The notes beneath the pieces were generated by a model. That model was given only the letters and a program-made list of their open reading frames with translations. It did not search any database and was not told the origin of the DNA. The translations under genes were made by a program, and so were the position numbers. Below are positions 52,601-62,239 of a DNA stretch of 64,000 nt, one piece after another. How positions within the stretch are numbered: the stretch's first letter is position 1; every line of letters begins with the position of its first letter. Origin of the DNA: Rhodosorus marinus (lineage: Eukaryota > Rhodophyta > Stylonematophyceae > Stylonematales > Stylonemataceae). The stretch is from assembly GCA_029953675.1 (NCBI GenBank), contig JAMWBK010000012.1, positions 186,001 to 250,000 on the forward strand, written 5' to 3'.

Positions 52601-54358
52601 GCGACCCTTGCGGACCTCTTCTTCATGCCTGTGCCCTACAGCTCGTACTTTTACGTCTTTCGACTGAGGTCTCGGATCTTCGAATCTGCGCGTACCACGA
52701 TGACGAAACACTGCTGGGCACCCCTGAGACCCTGGCTAGGGGACTGACCGAGATTGAAGCGATTGCACGTCGCGTCGGTTTGACTGGGGAAACAGAAAAA
52801 TGTCGCTTTCTCCCCCCGAGGGACGTGTCGCTGACCTCTCTGCCACCCACTCTGCGACTAATCAGCGCACGTGAAGGGTTCGAACACCACGGCGTCGGAT
52901 TAGGGACTGACAACTTTGTCCAAGCATCCTCCGAGCGAGTTTTGGCGCGGCACAAGCAACTCACCGACGCCATTGAGCACCTACCCGACAGCATGCTGCA
53001 ATCGGCCTGCTTGCTTTCCCGCTTTTGTGCCGGTCCCAGACTCAACTACTGGTCGCGCAGCCTGCCTCCAGCTTGGGGCTCGTGGATCGCGGCTAAAGCC
53101 GACGAGATGACCCTGCAACACTGGGGAACGCTCTTGGATGAGCCCCTCGATCTTGAAGCTGCTCCCGGCAGGGACTTGATTCGTGCACAGATCGCTCTAC
53201 CGTTGCGATTAGGGGGATTCGGCGTCGCAGACCGTGGGCTGGTATGCTCGCCAGCGGCGGTTGCCTCCTGGGCTACCGCGCTGCGAACGTTGGTGACCTT
53301 CCAGATGCGAAGTGCCTGCCTCTTGGCTCGAGCTTTGACCAACGAGGATCCAGTGACCCTGCCGCCCCCGTTTTTGACAATTTATGATGGTCTTCAACAC
53401 GCGTTCAGGAGGTGCAACGCCGTGCCGGACGCAAGTCGGTCCCGCTTTCGTTCCTGGAGGGAGCTGTTATGGGGACGAGCTGAAGCGATTGAGGATTGTC
53501 CCCTCGACCGAGTTCTTGCCGATGACGGAGAGGCTAGCCCCGAGTCACCTGTTGCAGACTACCCGGGTTTGAGCCGATTGTGGAGCTCCCGCACTGATGT
53601 GATTCAACATAGCCTCACCTGGGGCCAACACAGTGCCGCTCACACAGTCATGCTCAATTCTCCTCTCACGCCGCCTACCACTGCCGCTCGTCTCCGCGGC
53701 ATGGGAGGCCACCTCTCGCACTTGTGGTTAACCACTCTACCGTCGTCATTGAGTCATCGTCTCGATGCTTTCCAGTTCCGTTCTGCCGCACGGATCTATC
53801 TCGGTTTGCCACAGGCTCCGTGGCACTCTAATCGGCCGTCTTTCTGTCAGGGATGTGAGAGCCGGATTGACGCTTGTGGCTACCACTTCCTGGGTTCCTG
53901 CGGACTGTTGAGAGGTCTCCGTAGGAGGCGTCACACTCGCCTCAAGTACATCGTCAGCGAATTTTTGACTCGGATAGGGCATACGGTTGAGGTTGAGTCG
54001 GAAGTGCCCAGATCAATCTCGGACTCTGCACCGCCCCGTTGTATAGCCGATCTCCTCGTCTCCGACGCTGCTGCCAGACGCTCAACATATGTGGACCTTG
54101 CGATCACCTGCCCCGTGGCCAGCGCCCACCTCACCGCAGCCGCCCGCCGCCGGGGGGCCGCGGCTTCAGCCTTTCGAAGAGTTAAGGAACGACGGTATGC
54201 TGAGAGCATGGCCAGTCTGCCTTGCGCTGAGGGTCGCTCTCACCGGTTCCAGCCATTCATTGTGGAAAGCTTTGGTCACGTGGATAAGTCGGGTTTAGAG
54301 TGGTTGCGGAAATGTTTTGCTGAGCATCCTACTGAATATTTGGCGCTCTTGAGGCGTT
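49690..54358 (+). mobile_element. Family A1 RLE-type LINE, near full length, 3' truncated
   Basis: The most complete element in the window. Order: 5' UTR (about 49690-49942), ORF1, a 31-bp gap, ORF2 with RT, zinc knuckle and RLE domains. It is cut at 54358, about 30 codons before the normal ORF2 end, by a family B sequence. There is no APE endonuclease upstream of RT; the nuclease lies at the C-terminus as in R2, R4 and CRE-type LINEs. The 5' edge is preceded by ATGAATGAATGG between two GAGGATTG copies. Confidence 0.92.
49943..51346 (+). CDS. LINE A ORF1 protein
   Basis: The frame is open from 49712, but its first ATG is at 49943 (MVGISPRSTEPPPKEALPGG), giving 467 residues; the upstream part is taken as 5' UTR because related copies share it as noncoding head. 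The N-terminal half is low-complexity and basic-polar. The second half (about 205-390) is more ordered (TLQFLWVRNVRPQTTRGQ; FFFANYEGRDVLFLVSATAA; MAVSSFFDLERRLLLTSRY). The tail is basic (RIGGKRTRTDSPGSKGEKHY). I see neither CCHC gag knuckles nor a clear RRM. By analogy with other LINE ORF1 products it probably binds the element RNA. The same C-terminus is found at 33500-33802. Confidence 0.8.
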   Translation: MVGISPRSTEPPPKEALPGGGLRVRLSCGTFSSEVDLEGASGTQARALISTVTSLITAASDRGVLPQLTQKLGGLESGLLARSNSNSDENLNCPRVAALAERSQHQVNQHEPVPGQARVVASVRDSTTLGSGRLGQNALQRSGTRGNGGGDCAATGVEETAAVDFPLLDQPSGGHQLPATAGARGGRKGGASYASVLRKGTTRTAAMLRFLRSREPQDGPVETTLQFLWVRNVRPQTTRGQVPSMRDFRDTFAESLGCSRGDFFFANYEGRDVLFLVSATAAKYLEALLAKPTEQWPESARWLRCNPQVVLHFDFDRFSGNFLSPGETAGLSEHESSVKAAAIHWLRIQRLERILLERFRSSPRHLRMAVSSFFDLERRLLLTSRYKTELQRLGLLEGSASSTASSENGEAGEQTEGMAVEDAKATLLKPAGSVPRASRSGRLTTLVRIGGKRTRTDSPGSKGEKHY

Positions 54359-54360
54359 AG
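51378..54360 (+). pseudogene. LINE A ORF2: RT, zinc knuckle and RLE nuclease, one frameshift
   Basis: The natural start is the ATG at 51378 (MDLQSYVLKEGGDWGIWRTR), 31 bp after ORF1; a one-base change near 51470 shifts the frame and the main frame (51574-54360, 928 codons) follows. Motifs in order: RCPGPSGLRTEVL, LRPIGMVESLRKL, motif A VVDFRNAFNSVSRTHALEV, motif B GVQQGDPCGPLLHACAL, motif C AYHDDETLLG, motif D ETEKCRF. Then a connection region, the knuckle CQGCESRIDACGYHFLGSC, RHTRLKYIVSEFLT, and the nuclease core IADLLVSDAAARRSTYVDL. The protein reverse transcribes and cuts target DNA in target-primed integration in RLE elements generally. The stop at 54358-54360 comes from the junction with B, not from the element. 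A complete ORF2 would be about 1,020 residues. Confidence 0.9.
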
Positions 54361-55994
54361 GCATCCCCTACGGGTCGCCGTCCTTCGTTGAAGGCGAGTT
54401 GCTGCAGCTCCTCGGTAAGCACAGACAGCTGGTTGCAGAGCTTCGACGGCTACCTCCGGGCTTTCTCCAGTGCTCGTTGTTGCTGTTTCGGTATTGTTGC
54501 AGTCAGCGGTTAACCTATTGGCTCCGCTCACTTCCAACTCATTGGGGCCGGTGGTTGGCCACTCGTGCGGATGCTGAAAGTTTCCGTGACCTTGGGTATT
54601 TTCTCGATGAAGAGCTGAGCGCTCTGTCGCGACCCACCTGTGATGTTGTGCGCGCCCAGGTAGGCCTCCCATTGCGATTGGGGGGACTGGGCCTCTGCAA
54701 TCGTGTTGTGGTCCAACCCGCAGTCGCAGTAGGGGCCTGGGGAACCGCACTTCCCACTTTGAGCAGCTTGGGTATCTCGAAGTTCCGCAATTTGATGGCG
54801 AGCCTCTCGCGGGGTGTCTTGCTTCCCAGCGTACCGGAAAGCGCCCAAGACTTGTTTCTGGAGCTCCAAAACGCCCTGAATTCCTGTACTAGTCTCCCCG
54901 AAACCGTTCAACCCCGTCTTCCTGACTGGCGAGCTGTATTTGACCGCTCTCGAGGCTCCGCCCCGGGGATTCGTCCTGCGCCTGAACCTGTTCTAGGGGA
55001 GATTGACCCAGTGGTTGCCGCAGAAGAAGAAGTTCCAGTTGATCCTCCTGATGATTCCCAGCGCGCTGGGAGCCGAGCTCAACCACGCACGGATGCGCTG
55101 CAAAATATCCTTTCTTGGGACTTGCACCGTGCTGCATATGGCCGACTCCTCGCGCAGATGGTCTCATCTTCTCGCGCTCGCGCCCGCCTACGTAGTCTTG
55201 GAGGGGTTATTAGCTCTCAGTGGCTCATGAACGTACCAGCCTTTCCGCCACTCACTCCGTCGGATTTCGAAGTGCGTACTTCACTGCGCTTATACCTCGG
55301 CTTACATCAGCCCCCTTGGCCGTACGAGATGGGTTCGTCGTGCCCTCTCTGCTCTCAGACTGAAGACAACGCAGATTTTGGCGCCCACCTGCTGGCTAGT
55401 TGCCCGGCGGTGAAAGATGCTCGAACCCGCCGCCATACACGGATCTTGAACCTGTTATACCGGGAACTTCGGCCTATAGTCCGGCAAGCCGGTCTGGAAA
55501 TCGAACGTGAGAAACCTTTACCCGTCGCGGACTTTCAAAATGATGAACGCCGTGTAGCCGACCTGGTGATCACCTGTGACGACAGCCGCCGTACCACATA
55601 CATTGATCTTGCTGTTCCTAACCCTCAAGTTAGTCGTTATCTCCCGGCTGCGGGGGAGCGCCGTGGATCTGCCGCCGCCAGCATGAGACGCCGCAAAGAG
55701 ATCAAATACGCGGGGGCTTTGTCTTCCCCTGGTGTTCGTGCTTCGGCACTAGCACATCGCTTGGTACCCCTGATCATTGAGTGCTTTGGGTTCATGGACT
55801 CTGTTGGTTCTCGCTGGCTTCGGGAGTTGTTCCGCGAACGCCCTGACCGTCTTCAATCGTTGTTTACCCGCTTAAGTTTCCTGCTGTGGCGCATGAATGC
55901 CGCTTTGATGTTGGAGGCGCGAGTACTTCGCCGCGCTTAGTCTTTTTTTCCCCTCGGGGTTTTTTTTTTTCAGCCTCCGATTAAACCATTCGTT
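54359..55994 (+). mobile_element. Family B RLE-type LINE, longest copy, 5' truncated
   Basis: It starts at the truncated end of the A element and ends with the B 3' UTR: T-tract, CCCCTCGGGG, T-tract and CAG, CCTCCGATTAAACCATTC and GTTCGTTC. The RT palm is missing; the sequence begins in the post-RT connection region. The 3' neighbour at 55999 is again family A. B ends elsewhere share the same 3' UTR and tail, so this defines the family terminus. Confidence 0.92.
54399..55940 (+). CDS. LINE B ORF2 C-terminal half: connection, zinc knuckle, RLE
   Basis: Open for 513 codons. The first 270 residues are connection region (SQRLTYWLRSLPTHWGRWLA parallels A's PRLNYWLRSLPPAWGSWIA, so A and B share ancestry). 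Then LRLYLGLHQPPWPYEMGS, the CCHC knuckle (CPLCSQTEDNADFGAHLLASC), RTRRHTRIL, and the core RRVADLVITCDDSRRTTYID with the two Asp 15 apart. The end is LMLEARVLRRA. RT is absent, so it cannot act alone. The open frame shows recent activity of the family. Confidence 0.85.
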   Translation: MLQLLGKHRQLVAELRRLPPGFLQCSLLLFRYCCSQRLTYWLRSLPTHWGRWLATRADAESFRDLGYFLDEELSALSRPTCDVVRAQVGLPLRLGGLGLCNRVVVQPAVAVGAWGTALPTLSSLGISKFRNLMASLSRGVLLPSVPESAQDLFLELQNALNSCTSLPETVQPRLPDWRAVFDRSRGSAPGIRPAPEPVLGEIDPVVAAEEEVPVDPPDDSQRAGSRAQPRTDALQNILSWDLHRAAYGRLLAQMVSSSRARARLRSLGGVISSQWLMNVPAFPPLTPSDFEVRTSLRLYLGLHQPPWPYEMGSSCPLCSQTEDNADFGAHLLASCPAVKDARTRRHTRILNLLYRELRPIVRQAGLEIEREKPLPVADFQNDERRVADLVITCDDSRRTTYIDLAVPNPQVSRYLPAAGERRGSAAASMRRRKEIKYAGALSSPGVRASALAHRLVPLIIECFGFMDSVGSRWLRELFRERPDRLQSLFTRLSFLLWRMNAALMLEARVLRRA

Positions 55995-55998
55995 CGTT

Positions 55999-57365
55999 CG
56001 ATGTGATTCAACATAGCCTCACCTGGGGCCAACACAGCGCCGCTCACGCAATCTTGCTCAACTCTCCCCTCACACCGCCTACCACCGCCATCTATCACGT
56101 TTATGGTTAACGACCCTGCCGTCATCACTGGGTCACCGTCTGGATGCCTTGGTGAGTTTTCGGATGCGAAGTGTTTGCCTTTTGGCTAGAGCACTGACTA
56201 GTGAAGACCCCGAGACCCTTCCGCCGCCGCTCTTGAGTATCTATGATGCGCTGCAACAGGCGTTCAGTAAGTGCAACGCCGTGCCGGACGAGAGCCGATC
56301 TAGATTTCGGTCCTGGAAGGAGCTGTTATGGGGACGTACTGAGGCGATCGAGGACTCTCCCATCGACAGAGTACTCGCCGACGAGGGGGAAGCTAGCCCC
56401 GGGTCACCGGTTGCCGATTACCCGGGTCTGAGCCGATTGTGGAGCTCGCGCACTGATGTGATTCAACATAGCCTCACCTGGGGCCAACACAGCGCCGCTC
56501 ATGCAATCTTGCTCAACTCCCCCCTCACACCGCCTACTACTGCCGCTCGCCTCCGCGGCATGGGAGGCCATCTATCACATTTGTGGTTAACGACCCTGCC
56601 GTCATCACTGGGTCACCGTCTGGATGCCTCCCAGTTTCACTCTGCCGCACGGATTTACATGGGTTTGCCACAAGCTCCGTGGCACTCTAATCGGCCGCCT
56701 TTCTGTCAGGGATGTGAGAGTCGGATCGATGCTTTTGGATACCATTTCTTGGGTTCATGCGGATTCTTGAGAGGTCTTCGTAAGAGGTCGACACATTCGC
56801 TTCAAGTACATTTTCAGTGAATGTTTGACTCGGGTAGGGCATACGGTTGAGGTGGAATCGGAACTACCCAGATCGGTCTCGGACAGGACACCGCCCCGCT
56901 GTATCGCAGATCTTGTCGTCTCCGATGCTGCCGCCAGACGCTCAGCATATGTTGACCTCGCGATTACATGCCCTGTGGCAAGCGCCCATCTCACGCGTGC
57001 CGCCCGCCGCGGGGAGCAGCTGCTTCGGCCCTTCGCCGCGTGAAAGAACGACGGTATGCTGAGAGTATGGCCAGCCTGCCTCGCGCTGAGGGTCGCTCCC
57101 ACCGGTTCCAGCCTTTCATTGTGGAAAGCTTTGGTCACGTGGAGAAGGCGGGTTTGGAGTGGTTACGGAAATGTTTCACTGAGCATCCTATTGAATACTT
57201 GGAACTTTTGCGGCGTTTAAGTGTCTCTCCGTGGCGATATTCGAGCAGCATGCTTGCCGAGGCGGGCCATCGGCGCCTGGGTTTGCACGCTTCCCTACCT
57301 AGTTCTTAGTTCCTTTTCACGGTTTGCGTAGCGCTTTAGGCTATGCTAATAAGCCCGCAATAAAG
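55999..57365 (+). mobile_element. Family A2 LINE mosaic with rearranged order
   Basis: 55999-56148 covers VIQHSLTWGQHSAAHAILLN... with an internal deletion after CCTACCACCGCC, and reaches codons for SLGHRLDAL. At 56148 the sequence jumps back upstream (VSFRMRSVCLLARALTSEDP) and then runs on normally, so the 55999-56148 stretch occurs again at 56450-56635. The rest gives the connection region, a knuckle with one Cys changed (CESRIDAFGYHFLGSC), the RLE core over frameshifts and the A2 end. The tail (57345-57400) is a run of AATAAAGCC variants. Confidence 0.87.
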
Positions 57366-57475
57366 CCAAGCCAATAAAACCTAACAAAGCCAGTAAACGC
57401 CCACCAACCACCAATGGATGATTTATTCGGAGAGTAATTCCGAAAAAAATTACAGAACATGAATGAATGAATGAA

Positions 57476-57775
57476 TGGTTTAATCGGAGGCTGAAAAAAA
57501 AAAACCCCGAGGGGAAAAAAAGACTAAGCGCGGCGAAGTACTCGCGCCTCCAACATCAAAGCGGCATTCATGCGCCACAGCAGGAAACTTAAGCGGGTAA
57601 ACAACGATTGGAGACGGTCAGGGCGTTCGCGGAACAACTCCCGAAGCCAGCGAGAACCAACAGAGTCCATGAACCCAAAGCACTCAATGATCAGGGGTAC
57701 CAAGCGATGTGCTAGTGGGACCCAAAGCACTCAATGATCAGGGGTACCAAGCGATGTGCTAGTGAACATAGTGTT
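57476..57775 (-). mobile_element. Family B LINE 3' fragment with a 47-bp duplication
   Basis: B's C-terminal about 70 codons, hairpin, T-tract and (ATTC)n tail (57461-57478) on the minus strand. At the 5' side a segment of about 47 bp (AAAGCACTCAATGATCAGGG onward) is repeated at 57677 and 57724. Confidence 0.9.
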
Positions 57776-57837
57776 GCAAGAAGTCCCTTTTTTTTTTGTT
57801 CCAGAGCTCCTAGAGGTATGGCTTAGAATGCGAGTGC

Positions 57838-59751
57838 TCAAAATTTGGGAGCGGCGAAGATCTGACAAGCCCTGCTTCCTCTCTGTCCTGAGACAGTGAC
57901 CTTTCCGCCCTGGTCCACAGCCAGGCAGGCCATACCCAACGCTTGGATAGGGGAGAGGAGGTTTACGTAGCCACGGTCCCCAATCTCCATGAAGAATTCT
58001 GTCTCATCAGAGCGCCGATCGATAGATCCCGTGGCTGCCACCCTGCCAGTGACAACGTCCACTTGCAGGAGCTTTCCGGTGAGCTTTGACTGAAGGGCGA
58101 CCCTTCCACTGCCCACGTGCAGAACTTTGAAGAGGAATGCCTTGATTTTCGAGGGCAAAACCACCTTATTCGCTCTTAAAAAGTAGGATTCTTCAGTTAT
58201 CTCCATGAGCCTATTTGACGCGCTCGCTCGTAGAATGATGTCGGTTCCGGACAGGGGAATTGGGCCAGAAGCCAGGTAGACTTTCATCTTTCTATCTTTT
58301 TCCATTGATGTGGACGCGATTATCTTTCCCTGCTCAGATATTTTTTTCGGTCTTAGGTAACCAAAGCCGAATCTCGCCGATTGGACAGCAACCTCTCCAG
58401 CGCGCAGGTTCCTCAGCCTAAATTTGAGCCTGGTATTCCTCGAGGCGGGTTTGTACCACGTAGATGCATTAAGAACAACTTCAGCGCCATCTTTGATAAG
58501 AGTAGCCATTTTTCCGTTCACCATTGACCTCAGTGAGAAAAGAGAACCCGACATTGATTCCCCAACCATCATCCACTGCGCAGCGAAGCGTGCTACTTCG
58601 GAATCGGCGTGCACTTGTTTGCTTGAATAGTCCGTTGACAGAAACAGACCAGCTGCACTTGATTTGAGCGCCACGATGGAGCCGGAAGGTGTGTATGTAT
58701 CGAGCGGCTTGATGCCTGGTACGATCTCTTGAAATCCGTCTCCTGTCCGGACACTATATCCGTAGGGAGTTCTTTCCATCCTTCCACGGTGTAATTGGCT
58801 ACTCAGTTCCCATTCAATGTTTCCATCCGCATCCAGCTTTATAATACTGGAAGCGCCTAGCACCACCCCGCCGTCCTCGCCTGCGAGCATCGAGTACAGG
58901 CTAGTGCTCGAGGTCCCCATGACTGTGTTCTTCCACAGGATTTGCCCACCCTTGCTTAGCTTGTAAATGGTATGATGCGTAGATCTAGAACAACCAACAA
59001 AGTAATTTCCATCAGCGCCGTATACTGGTGCCGTGGTTGGGCTCTGGTAGCACTGACTCTCAGCAGTGGTCAGCTTCTTTCTCCACAGTAACATCCCGGA
59101 TTTCGATATTTTGTGAACAAAGACATCTCCAGCGCTGTTCACGGAAGATATGATATTAAAGTCCTCCACCTCGGCAATGCCACCTCCCCGTTCTCTATAG
59201 TACTGTGCTGGAGCGAGAAAATTTCTCCAGAGACGGTTCCCGTCCGCATCCAACTTGAGAATCCTTCCTTCAGCAACAACAATTGACCCATCACTGAGCT
59301 CGATTACACCGGTGGGAAAGTCATCCTCTTGAAAGTCAAAAGGGTGATCCCATATCAAGTCACGGTGCGAGTCGAATCTCTGCACAACCGCATCATCCCC
59401 ACTATACGATCTGGTACCGGCTATGACTATGTCTCCGTTCATCGTGCGAGTAGCAACCTGGCATTGAGACTCGTTAGGGGACAGAACTTTTCTCCTAGAT
59501 ACATCGTATGATCCTCTGGTGATCTCAAAGTATTCACAGCCCACTCCTACGTTACCATTGGTACCAACGACCCCAAAGCTACCGGTTTCCAAAGGAAATA
59601 TGTTGGACAAGAACAGCGGCGTCCGAGGATCATCTCTCGCGTTGCCATAGTTGAAAGTTATCGTGGAGGATATCTTCTCCCCCGCAGTACATAAAGTAAA
59701 GAAAACAGCCCCTAAAACCAGGGCACAGAATAGAATACTCAGTCGAATCAT
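57838..59751 (-). CDS. Secreted PQQ-like propeller with beta-trefoil-like repeats
   Basis: A single frame of 637 residues from the ATG at 59751. Signal peptide MIRLSILFCALVLGAVFFTL to the CTAGE region. Residues about 35-340 hold at least five blade motifs, each of the form (D/S)xxGxxxW: RFDSHRDLIW, KLDADGNRLW, KISKSGMLLW, KLSKGGQILW, KLDADGNIEW. This is the pattern of PQQ-like/quinoprotein beta-propellers. Residues about 355-637 contain about six lobes of the form VALxSxxxGxxL (VALKSSAAGLFLST, FSLRSMVNGKMATL, VALQSKLTGKLLQV), typical of fascin-like or other beta-trefoils. No catalytic residues can be named; binding of carbohydrate or wall polymer is only a guess. No intron is needed. It is terminated 60 bp from a B fragment, but intact. 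Confidence 0.87.
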   Translation of the reverse strand: MIRLSILFCALVLGAVFFTLCTAGEKISSTITFNYGNARDDPRTPLFLSNIFPLETGSFGVVGTNGNVGVGCEYFEITRGSYDVSRRKVLSPNESQCQVATRTMNGDIVIAGTRSYSGDDAVVQRFDSHRDLIWDHPFDFQEDDFPTGVIELSDGSIVVAEGRILKLDADGNRLWRNFLAPAQYYRERGGGIAEVEDFNIISSVNSAGDVFVHKISKSGMLLWRKKLTTAESQCYQSPTTAPVYGADGNYFVGCSRSTHHTIYKLSKGGQILWKNTVMGTSSTSLYSMLAGEDGGVVLGASSIIKLDADGNIEWELSSQLHRGRMERTPYGYSVRTGDGFQEIVPGIKPLDTYTPSGSIVALKSSAAGLFLSTDYSSKQVHADSEVARFAAQWMMVGESMSGSLFSLRSMVNGKMATLIKDGAEVVLNASTWYKPASRNTRLKFRLRNLRAGEVAVQSARFGFGYLRPKKISEQGKIIASTSMEKDRKMKVYLASGPIPLSGTDIILRASASNRLMEITEESYFLRANKVVLPSKIKAFLFKVLHVGSGRVALQSKLTGKLLQVDVVTGRVAATGSIDRRSDETEFFMEIGDRGYVNLLSPIQALGMACLAVDQGGKVTVSGQRGSRACQIFAAPKF

Positions 59752-60140
59752 GTTCGATGGCGGTCGCCAATCCGGGACTCCTCCGTTCCTTAACGAGCAC
59801 CCAACCCAGTTTTACACACCCCTCTTCCTTCAGCTCTCCTTTGCCTTTGTTCAACCTTGAGGGTATGCCTCCTTGGAAGATCTATCGTCGTCAGCGTTTC
59901 TCCTCATGTTCGCCAGCCACCCAACCCGCTGCTCTAATATCTACTGGTTTATAATGCCCACTGGCCTCCTCTCAAACCCTTTTTTTTTTTTTAGCTTGCA
60001 CATTTCCTACCCTACTACGGATAATCTCGACTGAGTAGCAGCAACCCAAGTACACTTACAACACTTCTCCGAGTAGCTCATCCAACAACGCACACTGTAG
60101 CTGTAGCCATGGCCTTAGCGTTGTCACCTACGCCAGATAT
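59752..60140. other. Upstream region of the propeller gene
   Basis: Nothing else can be called. A T-run lies at 59980. The promoter for the minus-strand gene at 57838-59751 should be in this stretch. Confidence 0.4.
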
Positions 60141-60144
60141 AAAA

Positions 60145-60640
60145 ACGTCCGAATGCGTCCGATAAATATTTCGATAAGCGTTTCCTTGACCAGAATTCGA
60201 AAATAACGGATGGCATTTGCTTAGGACCCCGGTCTGATATAAGTTTATCAGACCTGAATAGAAAATAAATGAAATGAATCATCCGATAAATGGTCCGATA
60301 ACGACCCGATTTTGCAAATTCTCTTCGGATTCCGCCTTTTTTATGACAGCCTGTCTAGTTATAAATAAGCGTTATTCATTGTTTAGCAGCGACAGGTTCT
60401 CGAGTCGAGAAGTAATTATAATTCATGATATGTTGAAGGAACTTCGTTATGATTCGACAACTGCCTTGAAGATGATTGATCGCCGAACTAACGTTGATTG
60501 CATATTGGACATGTTTAACGGTGGGATAAAACAACTAATGTGTTTAAATAATTTAAATCGAATACGCCAGAATTGCGTACTGTTTTTTAATATTAATTAA
60601 TTTATAGGACGCGTCTGATAAACGTTATCGGACGGCTAAT
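60145..60640. repeat. Possible small DNA transposon with CGTCCGATAA-like ends
   Basis: The left side has CGTCCGAATGCGTCCGATAA and the right side reads, in reverse complement, CGTCCGATAACGTTTATCAG. Inside are further TCCGATAA copies and a 108-codon plus frame (60274-60600, MNHPINGPITTRFCKFSS) without recognised motif. The boundary repeats are imperfect and no target duplication is fixed. AT-rich, unlike the neighbouring LINE material. Confidence 0.4.
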
Positions 60641-61189
60641 GACAAACCTACACTAAAACCCAATCAGGTGGTTAACTATGATTGACATTTCAACCAGTTT
60701 TGAATGCTCACGGCCCTTCTGCATTGGCTCAAAAAAATATATCTAATTTGCGCGAAAAAGAGTTGTAGAATAGTTTTACAGATCAATTCACAGATAGCCC
60801 TATTTCGGATAAATCTATTCGTGCTCTTTTCGAAATAATCTGGTACTTATCGAAACTCAAAAATCCTATATTATGCATAAAGTGTCAGTATCCGTATGCA
60901 CCCCCGCAGCCCGCGCAGGGGGGAAAACTGTTTTTATAATGTACAATTGTGATTATGTTACTTCTATTTTATGGGTTAGTTGGTTTTTGTATGGCGGACA
61001 TAAGATAATTAGAACCAAAGATTGATTTGGCAGTAGTTGTCATAAAGTGGGGCATGTTATGGTTCGTATTTTATGAAGAATCTATCTTCGCTATTTCTTG
61101 ATTTAAAATAAATTACGCGCTGATCAGGTTGTGTGTAGCGAAACTTTCCTCCCAGAAAAAGGACAAACTGCTCGACATTTTTATGAGTG
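60641..61189. other. AT-rich noncoding stretch
   Basis: No gene, repeat or RNA recognised. A C/G-rich patch (CACCCCCGCAGCCCGCGCAG) stands out at 60900. Confidence 0.4.
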
Positions 61190-61670
61190 ATTAAGAGGAA
61201 ACTATCGACGTCACAAGGAAGTGAAATACGATGGATGCCGCAGGAGAGGGGGGCGGCGGGCGTCGCCTTCTCTTGGAATGCGAAGCTTCGGCTTTTAGCT
61301 CATCATGTGGTACACTTGGCAATGGAGTGTTGTGACTTTATGGATTCCCTTGGTTACCGCTGGCAGGGCAAATTGTTCCTTGAGCACCCCGAGCGGCTTT
61401 CCTTGCTGTTAGCCCGTTTGAGGTTTCCTGTGATTGGGCGCATGAATGTGCGTGCGTCCTCAGGGTAGTTAGGCTCTGAATAAACCTGAAGAACATGCAT
61501 TGATGTGGAACAAATTCATTCACATGTTGGAAAGAGGTGAGAACATGCGGGGACTTTGTTTTCCCCGGGCATTCGTGTTTCGGCTCTAGCTCATCGCCTG
61601 GTACCTCTGCTCATTGAACGCTTTGCGTTTATGGATTCTATTGGTTTTCTCTGGCTCCGGGATTAGATCC
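61190..61670 (+). mobile_element. Two decayed family B relics in tandem
   Basis: 61190-61470 encodes AKLRLLAHHVVHLAMECCDF and GYRWQGKLFLEHPERLSLLL, a diverged B C-terminus. 61545-61665 carries TCCCCGGGCATTCGTGTTTC and codons like SALAHRLVPLLIERFAFMDS. Both are frame-broken and lack tails. Confidence 0.65.
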
Positions 61671-62239
61671 GGTTTGAACGCCGAACAGCAGCATATCAAT
61701 ACCCTTCCACCTCAGCATATCCATGAGTTGCGACATCGTTGACACTAGCCGAGTGTCGCCGTGGTAAAACGACAAATCCACAAGAGAATTTCATCTTCCT
61801 CACTCATCCCATCTTCCCGTCTTTTTCGCTCGCCTCCGCGTCCGCAAAATTTCTGCTTACCCTTGAACATTCATAATTTTGACCAATCTGATCCCCAAGT
61901 ATTCCCAAATATTTCAGATTATGCTATGGATATGTATGAAGAGGAATTGACACATGGAGGGTAAAAATCAGATTGCAAATGACATAGTTCTGAATTTTAA
62001 CCTAATATAAATAAAGAATTCAAGAAATGGTTTGCTCTACGGGTTCAGTTATTTTCAACGAAATTCTAATCTCCGAGTTTTAAAATGGTTTTCTGGAGGG
62101 CATTTGTCTAAATGAATGTCAAGGCTCCTTTAACCAGAGTGTGACGTTGTGTTTCGATTTTCTCCGATGAATGAAATTGACTATCGGGAACTGAAAACGG
62201 AAACCCAGGGGGGAAAAAAACAAACTAGCTTCTTGGAGG
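61671..62239. other. Noncoding, nothing recognised
   Basis: No supportable gene. Short AT-rich text only. Confidence 0.4.
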
